From Clitoria ternatea (taxonomy: Eukaryota > Streptophyta > Magnoliopsida > Fabales > Fabaceae), in the NCBI GenBank assembly GCA_037962975.1, contig CM075670.1, forward strand, positions 152,772,501-152,836,500: 64,000 nt of DNA. The letters are read 5' to 3'. Positions 34,158-45,758 of the stretch are shown piece by piece. Position 1 is the first letter of the stretch. Every line of letters begins with the position of its first letter. A program made the translations under genes and the position numbers. Under the pieces are notes generated by a model, which saw nothing but the letters and a program-made list of their open reading frames with translations, was not told the origin of the DNA and made no database searches.

Positions 34158-36820
34158 CTAAAACTCACTGGTTTTGGACAAACTCTGTGAGGGGGGCAAG
34201 TCAGCCAAGACGTACTCTTCATTAGGCGTAGGAACATGACCCCCCTGAGCAGGCACCATTAATTCACCATTGATAAACTCATAATAAGGGTGAATGCCTG
34301 CAATATTAAGAGCAACGCCTGGGTTGCGATAACAGACCTGGCGAATAGCCATGCTGAAAGCATCATCAATTGCTGCCTCAGCTGCATCCAAAGCCGATTG
34401 CAACTCCTGATCAAGCCGTTTATTGCTGGCATCGGAAATGGCTTTCTCAGCTTTCAGCTCTTCGACCTATTTTTCAAGGTCACTATATGCAGTGGCTGCT
34501 TGATCCAACTCCGCAGCCCAGGCGTCTTCAGCGAGAGCCTTACTGGTTTCAAAAGAAACCAGCCTCTGCTGAACTTCACTCACATCCTCACCCAGTTTTT
34601 GGTTCTGCTATTTCAAATCTAAAATTTGTTGTCCCAGCAGAACATTTTCAGCCTTTACATGGGTCAGCTCACCCACATCCTCGCCCAGCTTTGAATTCTG
34701 CTGTTTCAAATCTGAAACTTGTTTGTCCACCAGAACCTTCTCAACTTTGACCCAGGCTAGCTCCTCTTCAAGCTTCTTTTTGTCAGCGTCGGCGGCATCA
34801 AGATGTTTATCCTTGGCCTTGATAAGCTCCGACAGCTGTTCGTTGTCATGCTCCAGGCTTCGAATTTTTTCAACAGAATCATGGAATGATTCTTGAAACA
34901 TAGCAGCCTCCGCAGCAACCTCAGCAATATGGGGCACTGAAGTAAGATAACCATCAATTTCGGTGAGATGCCACCTTACAGCAGCAGTGGTATTCGTAAT
35001 CTCCTCAAAATCGATCTCTGGGCGGAGTATGAATTCGGGGTCGCACCTGTCTGACTGGCGGGTTCCCACATTTGTAAAATACAAGTAAGGGTTCAGACGA
35101 GACCCCGCCAGAGGAAGAGTGATAGCCACATTTGTAAAATACATTTGTAAAATACAGCCCACCTAGATGGATCCCCTGGAACATTGACAAGAAAAATTGC
35201 TATTCCTCGAGCAGTCAAATCCAGGGCAGGAGTCTCAGATCAATGAGGTGGAGAACCTTGAACCCCCTCCATCTCCTTTTCTACAACATCTTCTCCAAGG
35301 GCGTCCTCCTGACCGCCCAATTCAGTAGTGATAGCCACATCTGACGCCCCAGAGTTTCTTCAACTCCTATCACAGCATCAGATGATGCTCCTTCACCCAC
35401 CTTCTCTTTCCCCTTGCTCTTCCTTTTCTGCAAAGGCTGGGAGTCCTCTTCCTCCACCTCGATAGTTTCTGGTTCTTGGCGTTTTTTAGATCGCCTTTCT
35501 GCATCAACTATCGAGGGTCCCGCACCACCCTCCAACATCACTACCTTGGTGGATACAGGCAAAGGGAGAGTCCTCTTCAGAGCTGCAGCAAGATTCCTCC
35601 GGGGCTGCACATTGTTCTCCGCATCAATTTCCTGGCGACTCATACGGATTTGCTTGATACGCTCCATCCCAGGAAATTCAGCGATCTCTCCTACAAACAT
35701 AATATACACGAATACAATTAGAAGTTGCAGGAAAGAACAGAAATAATATTCAAGCAACAAGTCTCAAAACATTACTTAAATATCCTTCAGCATCATGCCC
35801 AAGCAGCCTTCGGCACAGAAACTGCTTGTGAGCGGAGTTATACTCCTTCAGTGTCCGGAGTACTTCCACGGAGGTAGGTGACAGGACACTCTCCTTAACT
35901 TCATAAGCTTGTTTAGTCAGGAGAAAGTGCTCATGAGTCCACGCCACCGGGAATTTATCAATCCCCTCCGCACTCCGCCAAAAGACGGACTTGTTCTTCC
36001 TAACATAAATTTTTACAAAGCTCATTCTGAAATGAAGTCCGCCTTTTTTGGCGGAGTCAACAAATGCCTTAAAATTTACAATCTTCGGCTCCGCCCGAAG
36101 AGTAACAAAACCCATGCCGCCGGTTTTTGCATTCACCCGCCTCATTATGCGGCAAAAAGCAAAAAATAACGCCACAGTAGGCGTAAACTCCAGATGTTTA
36201 GCCAGCACTTCAAAGCTGTGAACTATTCCCCATCCATTAGGGTGCAGCTGAGAGGGGGCGCAATCCAGAAACCTGAGTACACCCATCTGGAATTCGTTCA
36301 ACGGAAATCGCACCCCCAACTGAGTAAACAGAATATCGTACATATACAAAGTACGCTCATCCTGAGGACGATGGCAAATGTGTTCAAACGTCTTTGGCGA
36401 ACGAACGATAAACCTCCTTTTAAATCTCTCATCCTTCCAGACAGGCACTGACAACTCCATTACCCGACCACTTGTCGTTGCATGACGTGAAGAAGCTTCT
36501 TTGACGTCTTCCTCGACCCAACAATAGGGATCAGTCTCAACCATCTTTTTCCAATCTAACCCGTGCAGCACAATATTCTGACATTCTGCCATTGTTATCA
36601 CTTGTATCTGAGGGGTACCTCCTGCTACAAACGAATGTATAGCATTACTAAAACACTCCACGCTGCTGTAAAATGTTGAATCCCTCCCAGTATAGAAGCC
36701 CTCATCTTCACTCTCAATATCCAAAAACATAGGGTGAACAGATACCCTAGGGCACGACTCTGATTCTTTTCCTCTCATCCTCGTTTCAACAAACACACAT
36801 ATAAAGAAAACAGAACCCAT
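34158..36820 (-). pseudogene. Antisense ORF of Tat element D: 'putative gypsy type transposon' protein with coiled-coil tail
   Basis: Exon 1 (36820-35776) encodes a conserved region (PLNEFQMGVLRFLDCAPSQL, HPNGWGIVHSFEVL, FTPTVALFFAFCRI) that I recognise as the plant family catalogued as Transposase_28 / putative gypsy-type transposon, despite the name an extra ORF of Tat elements with unknown role. An 85-bp intron (35775-35691, gtaatg...ttgtag) joins it in frame to exon 2 (REIAEFPGMERI), which has an acidic EVEEED box and a basic KRKSKGKEK. A frameshift near 35350 and a TGA at 35240 follow. The C-terminal part (about 35060-34158) is a long heptad-rich coiled coil (LEHDNEQLSELIKAKDK, ADADKKKLEEELAWVK) with stops near 34608 and 34467. 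The start could be ATG 36820 or 36778. It is a broken copy. Confidence 0.75.
35691..35775 (-). other. Predicted intron of the antisense ORF
   Basis: On the minus strand the segment starts GTAATG and ends TTTGTAG, is T-rich before the acceptor, and contains stops in the reading frame. Removing it fuses exon 1 (..GYL) and exon 2 (..EIAEFPG) in phase through a split AGA codon. Retention would truncate the protein shortly after LSNVLRLVA. Confidence 0.6.
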
Positions 36821-36995
36821 CCAATAACAAAGAAGACAGAAAACAGAGGAAGAAGAAAGTTACCTTAAATCTTTGAAGAAACGATGAACTGGCAACAAGA
36901 AACGAATCGCGAGGACGCAGCGTTCAGAAGGTAGTTTAAACACTAAAACACAGAGTGGAAGATGAAGCAAAACGTTTTCTCTCCTAAGAGTTTAC

Positions 36996-37004
36996 CTATT
37001 TATA
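36996..37004 (-). promoter_or_regulatory. TATA box for the antisense ORF
   Basis: The minus strand reads cctataaatagg, a strong plant TATA context, about 175-185 bp upstream of the first ATG of the antisense ORF. A possible 5' UTR donor (ttaaggtaac) lies near 36862. Position and orientation fit a dedicated promoter rather than read-through from the LTR. Confidence 0.55.
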
Positions 37005-37454
37005 GGCATGGCTTGGGGGGAAATAAGCAAAACCTCGAAAATCTCAGAAATGCACCTATGGCCGTTGGATGAATCATAACGACGTTCCGTTAATTCTGAG
37101 ACCGTTAGATGAATCTCAAGGCAGGCATTTCCTGGGCCGTATTTTCAAAATCCAAGGCCCATGGTAATAACCTCGAAAACGTATTCCAACTGCCATCCCA
37201 CGCATTTATGTCCCATCATTGGAATGGCAATCGTTACGAGGGCATACGTGGCAATGAGAGATTGAAGCGGCAAAATGCAGTTTCGAGGCGCTTTGATGAC
37301 AGGCGTGGCGAGTAATGACAAAAACAATAAATGCATGAAAACACTTGTCCATAAATTTGGAACTAGCAAACACCGCCTAAACCCATGCCTATAATAGCTA
37401 AACACAACAAAGTGCTATAGCTTATTAAAGCGACCCCGCTAGTCACTATAACAA

Positions 37455-37467
37455 GCTAGGGGGCAGA
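37455..37467 (+). promoter_or_regulatory. Polypurine tract of element D
   Basis: aagctagggggcaga immediately before TGATCC of the 3' LTR. It is short but in the expected position for plus-strand priming. Confidence 0.7.
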
Positions 37468-38410
37468 TGATCCAGTCCCAACACCGGCCCCAAAGAGCAT
37501 GGTTTTAATGCCTTGCCAGATCAGCATTTCGAATAAGAGAAATACGTTTCAAATCCTCTATGATTACTCTTATACGGAGTACATACCGCCAAGGCATGTG
37601 ACTTTGCCAAGGCATGTTACTCCGCCAAGGCATGTGACATCGCCAAGGCATGTAACTCCGCCAATGCTTGTTACTCTGCCAAGGCCTATTACTCCGCCAA
37701 GGTGGAAAGTATTAAAAAGATTATACACATACATAAAGCATTTCCAATGCACACTAATCCGCCAAGCTATAGGCTCAATACAGGCGGAATACCAAAATTC
37801 CCATACTGCGAAGCGAGCCCACATTTATAACCCCGGCACGAGATTGACTCTGTCTTGAGAGGTTGAAAATGGGAATCAGGCTGTCACGCATAAGAGGGAA
37901 CAACAAATAAAATAATGAAACATTAACGCTTTCCAAGTGAGTGGAAATACCCACTACAGTGATGGTGCTCGTGAACGGCGCAGGGACCCACTACCTTTCT
38001 TGCATTATGCCTGAAAACAAGGAATGGGTCCTACCAATAATAGAGCACCAGTAACAGGTATATAAACCTCAGCAAAAAGTTATAGGGGGGATCCCCCCTA
38101 ATTCTGAACCTTACACTCATACTTGCATAATTCTCTCAGATTTGCTTTCTAAGTCTAACAGTACTTCAAAATACTGACTTGAGCGTCGGAGAATAATTGC
38201 AGGTACAACCACCAATTGTGTCAAGGCAAAGGAGGCTATTCTAGGCGGACTGCTATACCGCCGCAGAGTGCATTGTACTACGCCCCAGTATACAAGAGTA
38301 CTCCATATTTGTATCTGTATAAGGCCCTCCTCATATCAGATTTTACCTGACATGTACATTTTGAATTGTTTGACAATCATACCTTTACACCCCCTGTAAA
38401 GAACAGTTCA
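37468..38410 (+). repeat. 3' LTR of element D
   Basis: 943 bp, TGATCCAG...AGTTCA. It is 36 bp longer than the 5' LTR because the 18-bp minisatellite near 37590-37700 has six units rather than four. TATA at 38059-38066. Right TSD ttaat follows at 38411-38415. Confidence 0.92.
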
Positions 38411-38415
38411 TTAAT

Positions 38416-41400
38416 ATTATCCAATTTCTGAGTGAGAATGCTTAGAACGAGTGGTATATGATGTGTTGGAAGAGAGTGAATTGGCCTTAATGTGATTTCA
38501 TATGTTGAGCGGTGAGTATTTTGTTTCTGTTCATGTTTTGGAAATCTCGCTCAAGCGAGAAGGGATCTCGCTCAGGCGAGAATCCCTTGTATCGGTATAA
38601 TGGTTTCTAGACCAATTTCGCACAGGCGAGTAAGACTTCCACTCAAGCGAGAAGCATGTTAAGTAATCTGGGAAGATATTGGACCCGCTTGAGCGAGCTA
38701 GAGAAGATATTGCCACTGGACACTTTTCGCTCAAGCGTGGGTGAGTCGCTTGAGCGAGAATATAAAGTATGATGATTGGTCAGTACTCACTCAAGCGAGT
38801 GACAGATATTGTTGTGCCTCGACCAAGCGTGACGAGTGAATGGGAGCAAGTAATATTCTGGACGAAATTTCACTCAAGTGGGAACCTTAGAAAAATAATT
38901 TCATGATGTGGTGAATTTTCGAGTGAAATTCCGAGTGAAACAGGTCAGAAATAAGACCTTCCGGGTGAATAAAAGATCTGTTTCCGAGTGAAGGTTAAAA
39001 ATCCGAGTAAAGGTTGAGAATTCCAAGTGAACAAGAGAAATTCCGAGTGAAGGTTGTGTTTTCCGAGTGGGATATAGCCAAGAGGGCTTCTTCAGAGTGG
39101 AATCCCTGTCTCAGAGGCATTTTTGAATAAAGAGGGTTTGATAGAACCTCTTCAGGGTAAAAAGATCCGAGTGACTCATCTTGGAGTGACTCACTGCAGA
39201 GTCAAACACCCCCAGAAAGACTCATTTTTGAGTCAAGGATTTTCCAAAGACTCGTTTCCGAGTCAAATGCTTCTGAATAACTCGTTCCGAGTCAATCATA
39301 GTCAGACGTTGCAATTCTGAATGAAAGTTCACTGAGTGCCTTCATTTTCGAGTGAAGTACAGAGAAAAATGTATTTTCGAGTGGTAGGTTTCTGACTAGT
39401 CACACACGGTGTATGATTGTCCAGATGTGCACTGGAATAACTTCGTGTGAATGAAGAAGAAAAGAAGTCAGTCTTGGGAATGAGATGCCGACTGAAAGTT
39501 GGCCAGATGATGTGTCAATCCTGGAATGAGATTCCGAGTGAGTAGACAACTATGGGGGAGAGTCAGTTTCTGAAAAGTTTTACCGAGTGGAACCTGTGTG
39601 TGTGTGGAAACTCGGATTTGGAATGAAATTACCGAGTGGAACCCGTGTGAGTGAAGACACGGATTCAAAAATGAATTTACAACTGAGGAACCGAGTGTTG
39701 AAGACTGAGTGAAAGAGTTGACTCGGTTTTGGAATATATGGCCGAGTGAAAAATAGAGAAGGATGACTCGGTTGGGAATAAATTATGCCGAGTGAAAACT
39801 GAGTAAGAGGAGTCGGTTTGGATTAATTTGTTGAGTGAAACCGAGTGAAATTCCAGTCGGTATTCAGTGTCAGATTAACGTTTGACTCCAATCTTGTCCT
39901 TTTATGCATATTTTAATATACTTTTCTTCAATCATACCCACTCCATTAGGCAGGCGGCAGAAGTGGACAATTATAGAGCCTACTTTCTTATCTAAACCAC
40001 CCTTATTTCCCACTAACAGCCCACTAGAAACCCACTCATGGAAAGTTGTCTCCCACTGCCTTGCATTATTAAACAATCACACAATGATTCTGAAACTCTC
40101 AATTCCTCTTCTCCATCAATACACTTTCGATCTAAAGCTAGGACAGCAAGGAGAACATTTTCGATCAGCCAACTATCTTCAATCCAAGTAAGAGGGGATA
40201 GGGTTGTGAATAATTATGAAATGGTAGAATTGTATACTGTTCTAGGATTCCAGTATTATTTTCGTATCTTGTGGCTCAGTTTTGAAGTTGAAAACGTATG
40301 AATTTGATTCTGACTTCTTCATGAAAGTTGTAGATCTTTTTGTTATGTGAATTTTGAGACCTGAACCAATTGATTTGAATATATATAGCAAAAGTTATAG
40401 CCAAAATGCTACAGCATGTCCGTGTGGAATATTTATCCTATGTTTTGTGTATATATTAAAATTCTGGGACTTATACATGCATAATCAGCCTTTGATGTCC
40501 TTATAAAAGTTGTAGATATTTGTGTTATGGATCTGTAGAAAGTGGTTTCAAGTCAAAATTATTTTTGTAGCTCGAGTTATACTTAAAACACTAAAGTATG
40601 TCCAAGCTGTAAATCTGTTATATTGGGATACGAATTTTATTTTTAAAACTGGGAATTTTATGATGAGAATTAGTGATTGTTGTCTTCATAAAAGTTGTAG
40701 ATCTTCTTGTTATGTGAATTTTGAGACCTGAACCGACTGAATTGGATATGTATAGCATGAGTTATGATCACAATACTACAGCATGTCCGATTGAAATACT
40801 TATCTAGTGTTTTGTGCATATATGAATATTCTGGGAATTATACATACGTTTTTAGACTTTGATGTCTGCATGAAAGTTATAGATATTTATTTTATGGATC
40901 TATAGAAAGTGGTTTCAAGTCAAAAGGATTTTTGTAGCTCGAGTTATGCCTAAAATACTGAAGTATGTACAAGCTGTAATTCTATTAATCTGAAATACGA
41001 ATTTTATTTTTAAAACTGGGAATTTTGTGGTGAGAATTAGTGATCAGTGTCTGCATGAAAGTTATAGATATTTGTGTTAGGAGTAATTTAAAACTGGTCC
41101 CATGCCAAAATTATTTTTGTAGCTCCAGAAACGTTGAAAATACTAACATATGTACGTTTTGAAAACTCTCTTTGAGGCAGTTTTGTATTCAGTGAATAAG
41201 GTAAAATTATGGTCTTCATGAAAGTTGTAGATAATTCTATTATTGAACTACAGAAAGTGGAATCACTTAAAAAGGATTTGATTTGATCATGTTATGGCTG
41301 TTTTACTAACGTATGTTGCTGTTGGAAAATTCTGAAACTTACCTAAATGGTTATTATGAATGTTAATGATATTTTCCATGTGAGCAATGATATATTTATG

Positions 41401-42516
41401 AATTATTGGGGAACTATGGATTATTATGGATGTTATTGAGTGTCCTATGAATGTCATTCAGTATGTATATTTTTGTGATGAAAAATTGTGAATGACTAAA
41501 TTAATATATATATGAACATGAATGCCTTATGAGTTGTTGAAATATGTTGTTGAAACAGTAAATCCATGATTCTGAAAATTATTATATGTGATGTGTCCTT
41601 TGAGGACTTGTGGTTTTCCAAGTGGTTTTGGAAATTGAAATATCATGGTATATTAAATGATAAAGAGAATTAAAGGCATTCATGCATCATAAGCATTTGG
41701 ACGCACCATGGAATTTAGGGGTTCCATGATTGCCTACCCTGGTGGGGGGTTACTCTATGATGAGTTTAAGCCCTATTTTCACAAGAACCATGGGAGTGTA
41801 GGGATCCATGGTTGTGCAAATTCCTACTGGTATATTTATTTTCACAAGAACCATGGGAGTGTAGGGATCCATGGTTGTGCAAATTCCTACTGGTATATTT
41901 ATTTTCACAAGAACCATGGGGAGTGTAAGGATCCATGGTTATGTAAATTCCTACTAGTATACTTATTTTTGCTATGAGCCATGAAGTGTAGGGATTCATG
42001 GTTATGCTAAGTCCTACTTGTGTCTCTATGAGACTTCTTACTGTAGTATTCCCACCAAACCAAATGGATCCAGCATGACATCATTTGACTAATTAAAGAC
42101 TTATTAAATATAAATGAACTTGTTTGGCATATTCATCATATCATTATGCCTTGTTGGTTGTGTTTGTGCAATTTTATTTATTTTATATTTATTCTATATT
42201 CTGTCTCACTCTTACATTAATTTTTATAGTGAATGCTACACAGAATGAAGAGTGATGCCATGAATGAAGTTTATGTGAATTATTGCTTGGAATTTGACTT
42301 TATTTAATTTGATGGGTTGTAATAATGTAATGTTTCATGTACTGTATTTATCTAAATTGTTTCCGCTATATAAATATTTCATGACTTTAATTATTCACGA
42401 CTAGTATGTATGATAATATTCCGCGTTTATCAACTTTTACATGACTTATTACAAATTTTAAAAATGAATTTTTAAAACGTGAAAAATTTATTTGGGAAAT
42501 TATTTGGGGCGTCACA
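38416..42516 (+). repeat. LTR1 of element C, remainder
   Basis: With 25723-25783 it makes a 4162-bp LTR ending GGCGTCACA. From 38546 to about 39860 it is packed with ctcgctcaagcgag and ccgagtga motifs. From 40312 to 41245 lie six degenerate ~165-185-bp units sharing 'aaagttgtagat'. From 41776 to 42025 lie about four 63-bp units sharing 'accatggga...ggatccatgg'. It lacks about 24 bp near 38690 that LTR2 and LTR3 have. No real coding sequence. Confidence 0.92.
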
Positions 42517-42520
42517 TTGG

Positions 42521-42532
42521 TGGTATCAGAGC
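42521..42532 (+). promoter_or_regulatory. Primer-binding site of C, internal copy 1
   Basis: TGGTATCAGAGC, initiator tRNA-Met type, 4 bp after the LTR1 end. Repeated at 49949-49960 in copy 2. Confidence 0.9.
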
Positions 42533-42819
42533 ATTTTCAAAAATTTAGGGCCAATTGCTATGACATATATTGTTTCATTGATATACTACATGAATTGTTT
42601 GATTACTTACTTGATAATATGCTAAGTGTGTGCTATATGACTTGTGCCTAACTGATAAATTACAAAATGACTTGTTTGATTGCTTGCTTGATAATATGAT
42701 AAATGTATGTTATATGACTTATTGCTCATCTGATAAATTGTAGAATACTTATAGTTACGTAAATATATATACGATATATTTCCCCTTAGAATTAGTATAA
42801 ACCAAACTACGAATGTAGG

Positions 42820-44333
42820 ATGGCAAGAAACAATAACAACGATATGGCAGCTGCTTTCAACCACTTGGCTGAAGCCATAGAAAGACAAAATCAACCGAAA
42901 AGTGCTGGAGGACTTCACGGGTTAGATCACTTCCTAAAAAGAAAGCCATCATAATTCAAAGGAGGCTATGATCCAGAGGTAGCATACCTATGGGTTAAGG
43001 AAATGGAACACATTTTCCGATCCTTGCCCTGCATAGAATTCGAAAAGGTGGAGTATGCCACCTACATGATGGTTGAGGAAGCAGAAAACTGGTGGATACA
43101 TGCCAGAACTCGTATGATTGAGACTAACAGACCTTTGGACTAGATCAACTTCAGAGATTGTTTTCTGGAGAAATATTTTCCAGCGAGTGTGAAGAGCCAA
43201 AAAGAGCTGGAATTCATGGAGCTGAAACAAGGCTCAATGTCTGTTGGTGAGTATGCTGCAAAATTTGAAGAATTATCTCTCTTTTATCCTCCTTTCCAAC
43301 AGGCTGGTGCCGAAGCCTCAAAATGTGTCAAGTTCGAGAACGGGTTAAATCTTGAAATCAAAGAGGCTATCAGTTAACAAGAAATTCGGAGTTTCCCCAT
43401 CTTGATCAATAAATGCCGAATTTTTGAAGAAAGTCACCAAGCCAGATTGGCACAAGAGAAGATTAATAGACAACTGAGACCTCAGTCAGTTGCCTTCAAA
43501 AAGAGAGGATCATTTTATCCAAATCGTTTCAAGGGAGGATCATCATCATCTTCTTCTGAAAAATATACCAATCATGTGAATATAAAGTGTCATAACTGCA
43601 AAGGTAATCACCATATACGTGATTGTAATAGACGCTTAGAAAATGTCACTTGCTATCAATGTAATCAGAAAGGTCATATCAGCCCAAATTGTCCATAAAA
43701 CCGTTAAATCAATAACAACAATAACACCATGAATAATCAAAGAGATTCTAGTTATCAAGGAGCCCGTAGAGGAAACGCTCGTGCTGTTTAACCTCTAAGA
43801 CAGTATGGGGAGTCAACAGACAGGAGATTACAACCAGCAACAGGAAGAGTCTTTGCCATCAGCGGTTCAGAAACAGACCAAGCAGACGATCTTGTGCAAA
43901 GTAAGTGTGAGATCAATGGTACCATTTTATCTGTGTTATTTGATTCTGGTGCTACACATTCTTTTATTTCAAAGGAGTGTGTTAGACATCTTAAATCACC
44001 TATGAAGTCTATGATATATCACCTAATTGTTTCCACTCCCACCGGTACATAACTTAGGACTACTAAGGTGTGTAACGAATATTCTGTGCTCATAAGAAGG
44101 CAAAAACTTTCTTGTCAATCTTGTTTGTTTACCTTTGAAGGATCTAGAAGTAACTCTAGGGATGAACTGGTTATCGGAGAATCGAGTCTTGGTGGACTGT
44201 CATAACCAGACCGTGATATTCCCATCAGAAGGAAATCCTATTTCTGACAACCTCAAGATGTTCGTCTTAAATGGTGAAATTCAATTGTTTGTCTTGTTTA
44301 GTCTTTCCAAAGGAGATAGTGAATCTAAAGCAA
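42820..44333 (+). pseudogene. gag: gag-protease remnant of element C, copy 1
   Basis: Starts ATG 42820 (MARNNNNDMAAAFNHLAEAI), homologous to B's gag. The capsid domain includes DHFLKRKPS, EFEKVEYATYMM, EFMELKQGSMSVGEYAAKFEEL and CVKFENGL. Two knuckles are intact: CHNCKGNHHIRDC and CYQCNQKGHISPNC. The protease active site DSGATHSFIS starts at 43942 in the same frame. Stops occur near 42950 (TAA), 43144 (TAG), 43375 (TAA) and 43696 (TAA) and in the following linker. A frameshift near 44110 moves the protease C-terminus (LGMNWLSENRVLVDCHNQTVIF) to another frame. Homology to pol ends in ...DSESKA at about 44333, where LTR-derived sequence begins; RT, RNase H and integrase are missing. Confidence 0.9.
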
Positions 44334-45650
44334 TTGAGATGCCATTGGTCAGGGCTATTAAGAATATTATTGGAAATCCGAATCTGTATTCGGAATAATT
44401 TTTGGATTTAGTATTAAGCCCGAACGAAGACCATGTTTGTTATAAAACGGGAAACATTTTAATGATGGACCAAGATATAACTTATTTTCCTCTTTCTCTC
44501 CCTCATTTTCGTCACTTCTTTTCTCATCTACACAAACCCTCTCTTTCCTTCTCTTCTTTTACAAAGCTCACTATTTTGTGAATCTCCTTCCATGCCCAAC
44601 CAAACACGCTTTCTTATTCTTCATCTTGGAGATGATTCAAATGCTTGGAAACTCTCTATTCTCCTTTCATTTTTTTGTACATGCTAGAACTTGGGATAGT
44701 TTGGAGCTTAAGGTAAAATTTCTATACTCTTTTGTTGTTTTTGGCTCTAGGTTTTGGTTTCTATGGGGTTAGAAGAGTGCCATATGAATGGGTTTAAGAA
44801 TAGGAACCATTTTCTAGTAAAACCCAAAAGGTGGGATGTGTCTTATGTATTTTTGGATAGGTGTGAAATGGTATACGAAAATTTTAAGATTTGAGATGGA
44901 AGGTAATGGCTGTTAATGGTGATTATTTGATTTTAGTGGGACCCTAACTCTAGGATTTGGGGAAAATGAATAATAATGTCATGAAAAATGATTTTTAGTG
45001 AAAAACCCATGATAATGTGTGTGGGTGTTGGAGATGGATGGTTATTAAAAATGGTTATTTAGTTTTGACGAAAAGTGTAATGAGTTGGGGATTTTGGCTA
45101 AATTGATGATTTTGATGAATACTCTAGGATGAATATATATGAGGCTAAATTGATGATTTTGATGAATACTCTAGGATGAATATATATGAGGCTAAAATTG
45201 ATGATTTTGATGAATACTCTAGGATGAATATATATAAGGAAATGAATATTATAAGCATTGGTGTGGATTATTGAGGATGAGAGAAGAGTGTATATGAGTA
45301 TGTATATGATTGGAGGAATTAATTTGGATTGTTGATGTTTATGATGATGTTAAAATAGTTGCAAGCCATTGATAGTGGATTAAGGGAATAAATACTTCCG
45401 TTGATGAGTGGGTATGCCACTTTAAAATGGTTGAATTGGTGATGATTGAATGATTCATGTGATGATTCGGAAGTCTTAAGGCTAAGAGTCATAGTGTTGT
45501 TGTTGTTAGGTATGGTTAACTTTTTTAAGATTTAAAGAATCTTGATCCTAAGAAAGGAATTCCCGAAGCCTAACATGAGCGTGTAAATTGGATTTAGACA
45601 AGATTAGGACTTGACAACGAGTTGGGGAATAATACCCTATGATAGTATAT
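44334..45650 (+). other. Captured B-like LTR segment inside element C, copy 1
   Basis: From attgagatgccattggtcag onward this matches the 5' part of B's LTR (16990-18030 and 58200-59260) in order: the gaatccgaat...attcggaataat block, a pyrimidine-rich stretch, gattttagtgggaccctaac against gagtttagtggaaaccctaac, and aaggaattcccgaagcctaa against aaggaattcctgaagcctaa. Similarity is roughly 75-80 per cent at the left edge and weaker inside. A private 47-bp direct repeat occurs three times at 45096-45236. The frames here do not encode retroviral domains. Confidence 0.75.
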
Positions 45651-45740
45651 TAATAGCATGTATATGTATGTTTGTAATAGGTTTGTGTTCCGAACGATGA
45701 TGTGGAAGGATTTCAACTTTAAATTTCGAGGACGAAATTT

Positions 45741-45758
45741 TTATTAGGGTGGGAGAAT
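45741..45758 (+). promoter_or_regulatory. Polypurine tract of C, copy 1
   Basis: ttattagggtgggagaat directly before TGTAACATCCC of LTR2, preceded by the chromovirus box aatttcgaggacgaaat. Repeated at 53169-53186. Confidence 0.8.

Larger units (their letters stand above)
25784..38410 (+). mobile_element. Element D: Tat-lineage Ty3/gypsy retrotransposon, 12.6 kb
   Basis: Starts TGATCCGG, ends ACAGTTCA, with a perfect TSD ttaat (25779-25783 and 38411-38415). LTRs are 907 and 943 bp. Gag-pol is one frame with three stops. A second RNase H domain of archaeal type between the usual RNase H and integrase is diagnostic of the Tat/Ogre branch. The long 3' region holds two tandem arrays and a reverse-strand ORF. 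It is the youngest layer of the nest. Confidence 0.93.

Noticed and set aside
41708..41999. Repeat-containing frames on both strands in the C LTR (also in LTR2 and LTR3)
   Set aside because: They come from the 63-bp tandem repeat; no start context and LTR location.
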